A DNA stretch of 46,856 nucleotides, from positions 1 to 46,856 of the forward strand of contig JARFRB010000006.1 in assembly GCA_029287455.1 (NCBI GenBank), given 5' to 3'. The position numbers and the translations under genes were made by a program. This stretch comes from Pelagibius litoralis (lineage in GTDB: Bacteria; Pseudomonadota; Alphaproteobacteria; Kiloniellales; DSM-21159). The notes under the pieces are model-generated. The model was not told the origin of the DNA. It was given only the letters and a program-made list of their open reading frames with translations, and made no database searches. Below, piece by piece: positions 24,054 to 32,661 of the stretch (positions are counted from its first letter, which is position 1; each line of letters starts with the position of its first letter).

Positions 24054-24970
24054 GTTCCGCCCTCTACGTAGCGCCGGAGGTCGCCGCCGCGATTGCTGAA
24101 AACCGGCCTGTTGTGGCTCTCGAGTCGACCGTGCTAGCCCACGGCCTGCCCTTTCCGGACAATCTGGAAACCGCGCGAGCGATGGAAGCGGCCGTGCGCG
24201 CGGGAGGTGCGGTTCCGGCCACCATCGGCATCGTCAAGGGACGACTCGTCGCGGGGATGGAAGCGCGTGAACTGGAACTTTTCGCCGAGGAAGGCGCCGC
24301 GACTCGAAAGGTCAGCACCCGCGATTTCGGGGCGGTGTTGGCGGCGGGGGGCGATGGGGCGACTACCGTCGCCGGCACCTTGGTCGGCGCCCGAATCGCT
24401 GGAATTCGTGTCTTCGCCACAGGCGGGATCGGCGGTGTGCATCGCGATGGCGAGGCCACCCTGGATATCTCGGCAGACCTTGACGCCCTAGCGCGCAACC
24501 CCGTCGCGGTCGTTTCGGCGGGCGCAAAGTCGATCCTCGACCTTCCCCGCACGCTCGAAGTTCTGGAGAGCCTCGGCGTCCCGGTGGTGGGCATCGGAAC
24601 CGAGGATTTTCCGGCGTTTTTCACCCGGTCAAGCGGTCTAAAGCTTGTCAGCTCGGTTGCGGACGCCCGCCAAGCGGCCGCGCTCTTGCGGGCGCACTGG
24701 GAGCTTGGCCTTGAGAGCGGAGTCCTGCTGGCCAATCCGATCCCCGCCGAAGCCGCTCTGTCGGAACCGGAAGTTGAAGCATGGATCGCGCGGGTCCTCG
24801 GCGAAGCCCGTGCCGAGGGCATTCACGGCAAGGCGGTGACACCTTGGGTTCTGGGCCGGCTCCACGATCTGAGCGGCGGGCGGACCCTCGCGGCGAATCG
24901 AAGCCTCTTGCTGCATAACGCCGCGGCGGCGGCGGAGATCGCTTCGGCCCTAGCCCAGTTGGAAGCTTAA
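24050..24970 (+). CDS. psuG: Pseudouridine-5'-phosphate glycosidase
   Basis: PsuG cleaves pseudouridine 5'-phosphate to uracil and ribose 5-phosphate, the second step of pseudouridine catabolism. The 306-residue product has the family blocks VALESTVLAHGLPFPDN, GAVPATIGIVKG, FATGGIGGVHRDGEATLDIS and VSAGAKSILDLPRTLEVLE, with Lys160 in GAK matching the Schiff-base lysine of the family. The C-terminal part has the VLLANPIPAEAAL segment. It overlaps the HIT gene by four bases. The usual partner kinase psuK is not beside it, so pseudouridine phosphate must come from a kinase elsewhere or from RNA turnover. Confidence 0.94.
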   Translation: MSSALYVAPEVAAAIAENRPVVALESTVLAHGLPFPDNLETARAMEAAVRAGGAVPATIGIVKGRLVAGMEARELELFAEEGAATRKVSTRDFGAVLAAGGDGATTVAGTLVGARIAGIRVFATGGIGGVHRDGEATLDISADLDALARNPVAVVSAGAKSILDLPRTLEVLESLGVPVVGIGTEDFPAFFTRSSGLKLVSSVADARQAAALLRAHWELGLESGVLLANPIPAEAALSEPEVEAWIARVLGEARAEGIHGKAVTPWVLGRLHDLSGGRTLAANRSLLLHNAAAAAEIASALAQLEA

Positions 24971-24993
24971 TCCCAATAGCCCATCTTCAAACG

Positions 24994-27453
24994 GTGACAC
25001 CGCCAAGCACGGATATCCTGCCCCCCGCTTTTGAGGCCTGGTTCGACCGGCGGGGCTGGTCGCCGCACCGCCATCAGTTGGAGATGCTGGAGGCGGCGCG
25101 CGCGGGCGAGTCCGCGCTTTTGATTGCACCGACCGGCGGCGGCAAGACGCTGGCTGGCTTCCTGCCCTCCCTCATCGACCTTTCCATCCAGGGCCGCCCG
25201 GGCCTCCACACCCTCTACGTCTCCCCCTTGAAGGCGCTCGCCGTCGATATTCAGCACAATCTCACCGCGCCCTTGAAAGAACTTGGCCTCGATGTTTCGG
25301 TCGAGACACGCAGCGGCGACACGCCCCAGTCCAAGCGGCTTCGCCAGCGCAGCACGCCGCCGAATATACTTCTCACGACCCCCGAATCGCTGTCCCTGAT
25401 GCTGAGCTATCACGATGCTGCCGAGGTGTTCAGTTCGCTTTCCGCCATTGTCGTCGATGAGCTGCATGCCCTCGCGTTCAACAAGCGGGGCGATCTCTTG
25501 GCGTTGGCGCTGTCACGCCTATCGGGGCTGGCACCTCGCGCACGCAGGGTTGGTCTTTCCGCGACGGTTCACGAACCGGACGCGCTGACCGCCTTTCTCT
25601 CCCCAACCGGCCGGGCGGAGGGCGCACCCGTCCGCCGCGTCTTCGGCAGCTCCGGCGCGGAACCGGAGGTCGAAATCCTGAAAACCCGCGAGCGCTTGCC
25701 CTGGTCCGGTCACATGGCGGCCCACGCCGTGCCGGAAATCTACGAACGTATCCAGGGTGCCGGCACGACCCTGGTCTTCGTCAACACCCGCGCGCAAGCC
25801 GAGATCGTCTTTCAAGAGCTTTGGCGTGTGAACGAGGACGCGTTGCCGATCGGCCTCCACCACGGAAGCCTCTCCGCCGAACAGCGCCGCAAGGTGGAAG
25901 CAGCCATGGCACGCGGCGCGTTGCGGGCCGTGGTCGCCACCTCGTCCCTGGACCTTGGGGTCGATTGGGCTTCGGTGGACTTGGTGGTGCAAGTCGGCGC
26001 GCCGAAGGGCGTGTCCCGGCTGCTGCAGCGCCTGGGGCGGGCGAACCACCGCCTCGACCAGCCTAGCCGGGCCTTGCTGGTGCCCGGCAACCGCTTTGAG
26101 GTCTTGGAATGCCGCGCAGCCCAAGATGGCGTGAAGGCGTTAACCCTCGATGGCGATCCGCCGCGTGCCGCCGCCCTGGACGTACTTGCCCAGCACATCT
26201 TGGCGACAGCCTGTTCCTCGCCCTTCGAAGCCGACGAACTTTATGACGAGGTGCGCCGCGCCGCGCCCTACGCCGCCCTACCCCGGCGCGACTTCGATGA
26301 CGTGCTGGCCTTAGTCGCGACGGGCGGATATGCGCTTAGAGGCTACGAGCGCTTCCGCCGCCTGAAGCAGGACACGGCCGGGCGCTGGCGGGTGGCAAGC
26401 CCGGCGCAAGTCAGGAGTTACCGAATGAACGCCGGTGTGATCGTCGAGGCGCCGACCCTCAAAGTCCGCCTTGGCCGGGGCCGCGCGCTGGGCGAGGTGG
26501 AGGAATACTTCGCCCAAGGCCTGAGGTCTGGCGACACCTTCGTCTTCGCGGGTGAACTGCTTCGCTTCGAGGGCATTCGCGAGACCAGCGTCGTGGTCAG
26601 CCGCGCGACCGGCGGCGGCGATCCAAAGGTGCCGGCTTACGTGGGCGGGCGCTTGCCCCTGTCCACGCATCTGGCCGAGCGCGTGCGCGCGATGCTGGAG
26701 GACCCGGCGGATTGGGGCGGATTTCCCGACGCGGTGTCGGAATGGCTCGACCTGCAGCGCTGGCGTTCGATTCTGCCGCCGCGCGACGGCTTGTTGATCG
26801 AAACCTTTCCCCGGGCGGAAAAGGAATTTCTCGTCGCCTACTGCTTCGAGGGACGAAATGCGCACCAAACCCTGGGGATGCTCCTGACCCGCCGCATGGA
26901 ACGCGCGGGCCTCTCGCCGCTGGGTTTCGTCGCCACCGACTATGTCATCGCAATCTGGAGCCTTAAGCCAGCGCGCGACCTGGACCAGCTTTTCGATCAG
27001 GACATGCTGGGCGATGACCTGGAGGAATGGATGGCCGAATCCTCCATGCTCAAGCGCACCTTCAGAAATGTCGCGGTTATCGCCGGATTAATAGAGCGGC
27101 GGATGCCCGGCCAGGAGAAGAGCGGCCGGCAGGTCACCTTTAGCGCCGACCTGATCTATGACGTTTTGCGAAAGCACGAGCCCAATCACGTCCTGCTGCG
27201 CGCCACACGCGCCGATGCGGCCGGCGGCTTGACAGACATCGCGCGCCTCGCCGCCATGCTTGCCCGGATCCAAGGCCGGATCCTGCACCGAAGCCTGGAC
27301 CGGGTATCGCCGCTAGCCGTTCCAGTGCTTCTGGAAATCGGCCGGGAACAGGTCTACGGCAGCGCAATCGAAGAGCTCTTGGACGAAAATGCCGAGGCCT
27401 TGATCCAGGAGGCGACCGGCCGGGAGACGGAGCAAGCGAGCCTGCCCCTTTGA
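24994..27453 (+). CDS. Ligase-associated DEXH-box helicase (Lhr-like)
   Basis: This is the helicase member of the ligase-associated damage-response cassette, related to Lhr-Core. The 819-residue product has Walker A APTGGGKT (Lys51), motif Ia YVSPLKALA, motif II DELH (155-158), motif III SATVHEP, and the second RecA domain with LVFVNTRAQAE, GLHHGSLSAEQR and QRLGRANHR. A winged-helix and Lhr-type C-terminal part follow. The GTG at 24994 starts 23 bases after psuG. It is followed by pdeM on the same strand. Biochemistry of Lhr-Core homologues is 3'-5' unwinding of DNA and RNA:DNA duplexes. Confidence 0.93.
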   Translation: MTPPSTDILPPAFEAWFDRRGWSPHRHQLEMLEAARAGESALLIAPTGGGKTLAGFLPSLIDLSIQGRPGLHTLYVSPLKALAVDIQHNLTAPLKELGLDVSVETRSGDTPQSKRLRQRSTPPNILLTTPESLSLMLSYHDAAEVFSSLSAIVVDELHALAFNKRGDLLALALSRLSGLAPRARRVGLSATVHEPDALTAFLSPTGRAEGAPVRRVFGSSGAEPEVEILKTRERLPWSGHMAAHAVPEIYERIQGAGTTLVFVNTRAQAEIVFQELWRVNEDALPIGLHHGSLSAEQRRKVEAAMARGALRAVVATSSLDLGVDWASVDLVVQVGAPKGVSRLLQRLGRANHRLDQPSRALLVPGNRFEVLECRAAQDGVKALTLDGDPPRAAALDVLAQHILATACSSPFEADELYDEVRRAAPYAALPRRDFDDVLALVATGGYALRGYERFRRLKQDTAGRWRVASPAQVRSYRMNAGVIVEAPTLKVRLGRGRALGEVEEYFAQGLRSGDTFVFAGELLRFEGIRETSVVVSRATGGGDPKVPAYVGGRLPLSTHLAERVRAMLEDPADWGGFPDAVSEWLDLQRWRSILPPRDGLLIETFPRAEKEFLVAYCFEGRNAHQTLGMLLTRRMERAGLSPLGFVATDYVIAIWSLKPARDLDQLFDQDMLGDDLEEWMAESSMLKRTFRNVAVIAGLIERRMPGQEKSGRQVTFSADLIYDVLRKHEPNHVLLRATRADAAGGLTDIARLAAMLARIQGRILHRSLDRVSPLAVPVLLEIGREQVYGSAIEELLDENAEALIQEATGRETEQASLPL

Positions 27454-27497
27454 GTCCAATTTCACGCTAGCGAAAAAGCAGCTAGTCTGCCGTTACC

Positions 27498-28229
27498 ATG
27501 AGCGATTCGGACAGCATGCCCCAAACGGCAACGCGCTTTCGCATCAACGGCGCGGACTTGCAGGCCGACCCCTCCGGCGCGGCCTTTTGGCCGGCCGAGT
27601 CGACTCTGATCGTCGCCGATCTGCATCTGGGCAAAGGGGCCTCACTCGCCCGCAGGGGCAGCTTGCTGCCTCCCTACGACACAGCAGCAACCTTGATCGA
27701 GCTAAAACGCGCGATCGAGCGCCTTCAGCCGAGACGCGTGATTTGCCTGGGCGATTCCTTCCATGACCGCCATGCGGCGGCCAGTCTGCCGCGAGAGAGC
27801 CGCGCGACACTCTTTCGGCTCGCGAAGGGGCGGAGGTGGATTTGGATCGCCGGGAATCACGATCCCGACCCGCCAGCGGACTGCGGTGGGGAGTTAGCCG
27901 AGGAGATCGTCGTCGGCGGGCTGGTGTTCCGGCACGAAGCGCGCGATCCACGAGCAATTCATCCGAGCCATGCGGCCGGAGAGGTGTCTGGACATTTCCA
28001 CCCTAAGGCGAGCGTGCGGCTTAGAGGCAGGCGGATTACCCGCCGCTGCTTCGTCGAGGATGGGCGCCGCCTCGTCATGCCGTCCTTCGGCGCCTACACG
28101 GGCGGCTTGGACGTGCTGACGCCGAACATCTCGGCGCTTTTCCCAAAAGGTTTCGTGGTGCGCATGCTTGGCCGCGAAACGGTTCATGCCTACGCCAGGG
28201 CGGCCCTCTCACCAATCGCTTCGGGCTGA
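27498..28229 (+). CDS. pdeM: Ligase-associated endonuclease/phosphoesterase PdeM
   Basis: PdeM is a calcineurin-like metallophosphoesterase found with the ligase, exonuclease and DEXH helicase. The 243-residue product has the two-metal site motifs in order: VADLHLGKG (Asp41, His43), LGDSFHD (Asp86), AGNHDPD (Asn120, His121), FRHEA and SGHFHPKA. The start is ATG 27498, 44 bases after the helicase stop. The cassette order in the window is ligase and exonuclease on the minus strand, HIT-psuG-helicase-pdeM on the plus strand. Confidence 0.92.
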   Translation: MSDSDSMPQTATRFRINGADLQADPSGAAFWPAESTLIVADLHLGKGASLARRGSLLPPYDTAATLIELKRAIERLQPRRVICLGDSFHDRHAAASLPRESRATLFRLAKGRRWIWIAGNHDPDPPADCGGELAEEIVVGGLVFRHEARDPRAIHPSHAAGEVSGHFHPKASVRLRGRRITRRCFVEDGRRLVMPSFGAYTGGLDVLTPNISALFPKGFVVRMLGRETVHAYARAALSPIASG

Positions 28230-28310
28230 GCCGCAGAAAAGCGATGGGCCGGCGCGGCCTTCGCCACACCGGCCCAGCAAACGACGCGAGGGGAAACGCG
28301 TCGGCCCGAA

Positions 28311-28802
28311 CTACATGCTCGGGGGGAGGATGACCTCGTCAATCACGTGGATGATGCCGTTGGACGCCTCGACGTCGGTGGCCACGATGTTCGCGCCATT
28401 AATCATCGGATTGCCGTTGATGGCATCGATTGTCACGGTTTCGCCCTCGACGGTCTGCGGCATCACAACCTGGCCGGCAATGTCGTCCTTCATGACCTTG
28501 CCGGGCAGCACGTGATACGTAAGCACGGCAACTAGCTTGTCCTTATTCTCCGGCTTCAACAACGTTTCGACGGTGCCGGCGGGCAGCTTCGCGAAAGCTT
28601 CGTCGGTCGGGGCGAACACAGTAAAGGGACCGGAACCCTTGAGGGTATCCACCAGCCCGGCGGCCTGAACAGCGGCGACAAGGGTCTGGAACTGGCCGGC
28701 GGACACGGCGGTGTCCACAATGTCGGAGGCCTTGGCGGCAACGCTGGAAAGCGCGAGGGGAACGGCGAGCGCCGCGACAGCGGCAATGCGGAAAAGCTTC
28801 AT
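28311..28802 (-). CDS. Exported fasciclin (FAS1) domain protein
   Basis: The 163-residue product has a signal peptide ([20 protein letters not shown], then VAAKA) and one complete FAS1 domain: [51 protein letters not shown] and [16 protein letters not shown]1 domains mediate adhesion or bind small hydrophobic ligands. In R. sphaeroides, single-FAS1 secreted proteins are common; role here unknown. The start is ATG 28802, set by the signal peptide. It is divergent from the photolyase operon across about 270 bases. Confidence 0.92.
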   Translation of the reverse strand: MKLFRIAAVAALAVPLALSSVAAKASDIVDTAVSAGQFQTLVAAVQAAGLVDTLKGSGPFTVFAPTDEAFAKLPAGTVETLLKPENKDKLVAVLTYHVLPGKVMKDDIAGQVVMPQTVEGETVTIDAINGNPMINGANIVATDVEASNGIIHVIDEVILPPSM

Positions 28803-28968
28803 GGCGAAACATCCTCGATTGTTGAACCTATCGGCGAAGCAGCCGGGGCGGCGCTTCGACATTTTTTGACCGCATTAATGTAATTTTCTGCGTTCGGGTG
28901 AGGAGGTATGACGGGCCAACAGTCCGGCAACCCCCTGAAAGAAAAAATAAAAACTTTACGCCCTATGG

Positions 28969-28998
28969 TGATCCATTTGAATGCAAGCGTCGTATCAA
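28969..28998 (+). promoter_or_regulatory. Candidate sigma-E (RpoE/ChrR-type) promoter of the photolyase operon
   Basis: TGATCC at 28969-28974, an 18-base spacer, then TATCAA at 28993-28998. TGATCC is, from memory, the -35 element of sigma-E promoters in Rhodobacter sphaeroides, where sigma-E answers singlet oxygen and controls a photolyase gene. Transcription from it would start near 29005 and leave a leader of about 70 bases before the GTG at 29073. The -10 match is less certain than the -35. Confidence 0.5.
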
Positions 28999-29072
28999 GG
29001 TTTATCAAAAGCCTTCGTACCGGCAGTCCCACCCCTCTTTCTCGGCATTGTTTTTCCCGCAAAGGTTCAGGC

Positions 29073-30527
29073 GTGACAGCTCAAAAATCCGCTCTTGTTT
29101 GGTTTCGCCAAGACTTGCGCCTTGCAGACAATCCTGCCCTTGCCCGCGCGGCCGAAACCGGTTTGCCGGTTATTGCTATATTCGTTTTGGATGACGATGC
29201 GGCTGGCGCTTGGGCTCACGGGGGCGCATCGCGTTGGTGGCTGGAGGGATCGCTCTCCGCGCTGCGAGGCGCGCTGACGGAACAGGGGGTCGTATTGATC
29301 TTGCGCCAGGGCAGCGCCGAAGCGATCGTGCCGGAACTGGCGAGCGAAATCGGTGCCGCTACCGTCTTTTGGAACCGCTGCTACGAGCCTTGGCGGATCG
29401 CGCGGGACACCCGGATTAAGACGGCGTTGCGCGAACGCGGCATTGCCGTGGATAGCGGTAATTCCGCCCTGCTCCATGAGCCCTGGGTCCTTAAGACCAA
29501 GTCGGGCGACCCCTTCAAGGTCTTCACACCTTTCTGGAAAGCCTTGCAAGCCCTCGAAAGCCCGCCGCGACCGCTGCCGGCGCCAACCCAGATGCAGGGC
29601 CTCGACGCCAGCATCCCATCCGACGACCTGAAGTCCTGGGGCTTGCGCCCGGCCCGGCCCGATTGGGCGAAGGGCTTGCGGGACACCTGGCAGCCTGGCG
29701 AGGCGGCCGCTCGCGAACACCTTTCATGCTTTCTTGACGAGGGTTTGCGGAGCTACGCATCCCATCGCGACTTTCCCGGGATACCTTCGACGTCGCGATT
29801 GTCGCCTCACCTGCACTTCGGCGAGATCGGGCCGCGCCAGATCTGGCACGCGACCTTGCACCACCTCGAAGCGAATCCAGATGCGCAAAAGAGCGGCTGG
29901 AAGTTCTTGAGCGAACTCGCTTGGCGCGAATTTTCCCATCACCTTCTGTTTCACTGGCCAAGCCTGCCGGAAACCACGTGGCGAGAGAATTTCCGTGCCT
30001 TTCCCTGGCACGATAACGAGGACGGCTTTCTGGCCTGGACGCGCGGCGCGACCGGTTATCCGATCGTCGACGCCGGTATGCGCGAGCTCTACGCCACCGG
30101 TTGGATGCACAACCGCGTGCGAATGATCGTGGGGTCCTTTCTGGTCAAGGACTTACTGGTGCCATGGCAGCAGGGTGAGGCCTGGTTCTGGGATACCCTC
30201 GTGGACGCGGACCTGGCGAACAACGCCGCTTCCTGGCAGTGGGTCGCCGGCTGCGGGGCGGACGCCGCCCCTTACTTCCGGGTCTTTAATCCGATCACTC
30301 AAGGCGAAAAGTTCGACCCCGAGGGCGATTATGTTCGCACTTGGGTGCCGGAATTGGCGAAACTGCCGAACGAATTCCTTCATCATCCGTGGGACGCGAG
30401 CGAAGGCACGCTGCGGGCCGCGGGTGTGGAGTTGGGGGTGAACTATCCGAAACCGATCGTCGATCACGGCGCCGCGCGAAAGCGGGCTCTTGCGGCGTTC
30501 GAGGAAATCAAGAAGGGGGCTGCATGA
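29073..30527 (+). CDS. phrB: Deoxyribodipyrimidine photolyase
   Basis: The enzyme reverses cyclobutane pyrimidine dimers using blue light and reduced FAD. The 484-residue product has the N-terminal antenna domain (ALVWFRQDLRLADNPALARA) and the C-terminal FAD domain: FPGIPSTSRLSPHLHFGEIG, LAWREFSHHLLFHWP, TGYPIVDAGMRELYATGWMH and NNAASWQWVAGCGADAAPYF. These are class I photolyase marks and make a repair role more likely than a signalling cryptochrome. GTG 29073 fits the family N-terminus; the frame is open to 28908 but that would place the candidate promoter inside the gene. The stop overlaps the next gene (ATGA). Confidence 0.93.
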   Translation: MTAQKSALVWFRQDLRLADNPALARAAETGLPVIAIFVLDDDAAGAWAHGGASRWWLEGSLSALRGALTEQGVVLILRQGSAEAIVPELASEIGAATVFWNRCYEPWRIARDTRIKTALRERGIAVDSGNSALLHEPWVLKTKSGDPFKVFTPFWKALQALESPPRPLPAPTQMQGLDASIPSDDLKSWGLRPARPDWAKGLRDTWQPGEAAAREHLSCFLDEGLRSYASHRDFPGIPSTSRLSPHLHFGEIGPRQIWHATLHHLEANPDAQKSGWKFLSELAWREFSHHLLFHWPSLPETTWRENFRAFPWHDNEDGFLAWTRGATGYPIVDAGMRELYATGWMHNRVRMIVGSFLVKDLLVPWQQGEAWFWDTLVDADLANNAASWQWVAGCGADAAPYFRVFNPITQGEKFDPEGDYVRTWVPELAKLPNEFLHHPWDASEGTLRAAGVELGVNYPKPIVDHGAARKRALAAFEEIKKGAA

Positions 30528-31849
30528 AAATCGCGGTTGTGGGAGCTGGAGTGACCGGGCTGGGGGCGGCCTGGCAGCTCTCTCGGAAACATGACGTTAC
30601 GCTTTACGAGTCCCATCGCAAGCTTGGCGGGCACGCGCATACCGTAACGGTCAAGCGCGACGGCCGCGACGTTCCGGTCGATGTGGGCTTTATCGTCTAC
30701 AACGAGCCCAATTATCCCAACCTGACACATCTTTTCGACGCCCTAGGAGTGGAGACCGAGTTTAGCGAGATGTCCTTCGCCTTCTCTGGCAACGGCGGGG
30801 ATTTCGAGTATTCCGGCAGCCTCGCCGGGCTCTTTGCCCAGAAGCGCAATCTGCTGCGCCCGCGATTGTGGGTCATGCTGCGCGATCTGCTGCGCTTCTA
30901 CCGCGAGGCGCCGCGCTTCCTGGACCAGCCCGAACCGGGCATGACGCTTGGCGGCTATCTGGAAGCAAACGGCTACTCGCGCGGATTCCTTTACGACCAC
31001 CTCTTGCCTATGGCCGCCGCCATCTGGTCTTCGCCTTTGGAAGAGATCCTGGATTTTCCCGCCGAGAGCTTCATGCGCTTCAACGATAACCACGGCTTGC
31101 TGCAAATGAACGGTCGCCCGGAATGGCGGACGGTTAGCGGCGGCAGCCGCAACTACGTCGAGCGCATGGCCGAGGAGATCACGCGGATTCGTGTCGCCAC
31201 GCCGGTTAGCGGGATCTCCCGCGAAAAGCAGGGTGTGACGGTGTTCGACGCCCACGGTGACTCCAGCCAATACGACCAAGTGGTCTTCGCAACCCACGCC
31301 GACGTCACGCTTTCGATCCTCGGCAAGGAGGCGACCCAGGAAGAGAGAGCGATTCTCGGCGCCTTTTCCTACCAGCGGAACTTCGCGGTGCTGCATCAAG
31401 ACCCGAGGCTCATGCCCAAGCGCAAGGGGGTCTGGTCAAGCTGGAACTACATCAGTCAGAGCCGGGATGCAGCCGATCCGGTGGTTTCCGTCACCTACTG
31501 GATGAACCGGCTGCAGAATCTCGACCCCGAGTTTCCACTCTTCGTCTCCCTGAATTCGCTGACTCCGCCGGCGCCGGACCTGACCCTAAGGTCCTTCATC
31601 TACGATCACCCGCAGTTCGACTTGGCCGCTCTTACCGCACAACGGCAGCTTCCCACTATCCAAGGGGTGGCGGACACTTGGTTCTGCGGCAGCTATTGCG
31701 GCTATGGGTTCCACGAGGACGGCCTGCAGGCAGGGCTGGCCGTGGCGGCGGCCTTGGGCTGCCCGCCGCCTTGGGCGGACAAGATCGTGCCGCGCTCGCC
31801 AGCGGCCGAGATCGCCAAAAGCTTGCAACCGGCCATGGCTGCGGAATAA
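30524..31849 (+). CDS. FAD-dependent amine-oxidase-like oxidoreductase
   Basis: The 441-residue product starts with the dinucleotide-binding motif VVGAGVTGLGAAWQLSRKH followed by LGGHAHTV, typical of the NAD(P)/FAD amine oxidase group, and ends with an FAD-contacting stretch (CGSYCGYGFHEDGLQAGLAV). The family is repeatedly found between photolyase or sigma-E genes and DUF1365 plus a cyclopropane-synthase gene, so a lipid substrate is likely, but no reaction can be read from sequence. The ATG at 30524 overlaps the photolyase stop by four bases. Confidence 0.88.
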   Translation: MKIAVVGAGVTGLGAAWQLSRKHDVTLYESHRKLGGHAHTVTVKRDGRDVPVDVGFIVYNEPNYPNLTHLFDALGVETEFSEMSFAFSGNGGDFEYSGSLAGLFAQKRNLLRPRLWVMLRDLLRFYREAPRFLDQPEPGMTLGGYLEANGYSRGFLYDHLLPMAAAIWSSPLEEILDFPAESFMRFNDNHGLLQMNGRPEWRTVSGGSRNYVERMAEEITRIRVATPVSGISREKQGVTVFDAHGDSSQYDQVVFATHADVTLSILGKEATQEERAILGAFSYQRNFAVLHQDPRLMPKRKGVWSSWNYISQSRDAADPVVSVTYWMNRLQNLDPEFPLFVSLNSLTPPAPDLTLRSFIYDHPQFDLAALTAQRQLPTIQGVADTWFCGSYCGYGFHEDGLQAGLAVAAALGCPPPWADKIVPRSPAAEIAKSLQPAMAAE

Positions 31850-31859
31850 GAAGGTTGCA

Positions 31860-32651
31860 ATGGAGTCTTGCCTCTATTTCGGCCGTGTGATGCACAAGCG
31901 GTTGCGCCCCTTCGCGCACCGCTTCGTGTATCGTATTTTCTCCATCTGGCTGGATCTTGACGAGCTTTCAGCGCTCGACCGCCGGCTGCGGCTGTTTTCC
32001 GTCAACCGCTGGAACTTGTTCTCATTCCATGAGGCCGACCACGGCGGGCGGGACGGCGGCAAGCTGCGCGATTGGATTGACGCACGCTTGCGGGCGGCGA
32101 ACATCGACCTTGAAGGCGGGCGAGTGCGCCTGCTCTGTTTCCCACGGATTTTCGGTTTCGTCTTCAATCCCTTGACTATCTGGTTTTGCTACCACCGGGA
32201 TGGCCGGCTGTTGGCGGTCCTGCACGAGGTGCGCAACACCTTCGGCGAAAAGCACGGGTATCTAATCGACGTTCCTGAGGGAAAAGATCCGGCGGCGCCA
32301 ATCCGCCAGAGCTGCGACAAGGCCTTCTACGTTTCCCCCTTCATCGGCATGCAGGCGCGCTATGCCTTCAAGTTCAGAACGCCGGGCGAGAAGCTATCCA
32401 TCGTCATTCAAGAAGACGTGCCAGAAGGCCAATTACTCGTGGCAACCCAGACCGGCGAACGCGCCCGCTTGTCCGACGCGGCTCTGGCTCATGCCCTCTT
32501 CGCCTATCCGCTGTTAACGGTTAAAGTGGTCGCTGCCATTCATTGGGAGGCCTTGCGCCTTTGGCTAAAGGGCGCACGCTATCACGCGCGGCCCCGGCCG
32601 CCCGAGCAGGATGTGGAGTTGGTCCGGCGCGTTCCGGAGCCAGCGGAATAG
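31860..32651 (+). CDS. DUF1365 protein
   Basis: The 263-residue product has the family start SCLYFGRVMHKRLRPFAHRF and the blocks LDELSALDRRLRLFSVNRWN, FGFVFNPLTIWFCY and DKAFYVSPFIGMQARYAFKF. DUF1365 proteins are found next to FAD oxidoreductases and cyclopropane-fatty-acid synthases; function unknown, with lipid modification suggested by context. ATG 31860 lies ten bases after the preceding stop. The methyltransferase gene begins ten bases downstream. Confidence 0.92.
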   Translation: MESCLYFGRVMHKRLRPFAHRFVYRIFSIWLDLDELSALDRRLRLFSVNRWNLFSFHEADHGGRDGGKLRDWIDARLRAANIDLEGGRVRLLCFPRIFGFVFNPLTIWFCYHRDGRLLAVLHEVRNTFGEKHGYLIDVPEGKDPAAPIRQSCDKAFYVSPFIGMQARYAFKFRTPGEKLSIVIQEDVPEGQLLVATQTGERARLSDAALAHALFAYPLLTVKVVAAIHWEALRLWLKGARYHARPRPPEQDVELVRRVPEPAE

Positions 32652-32661
32652 GGAACGAGCG

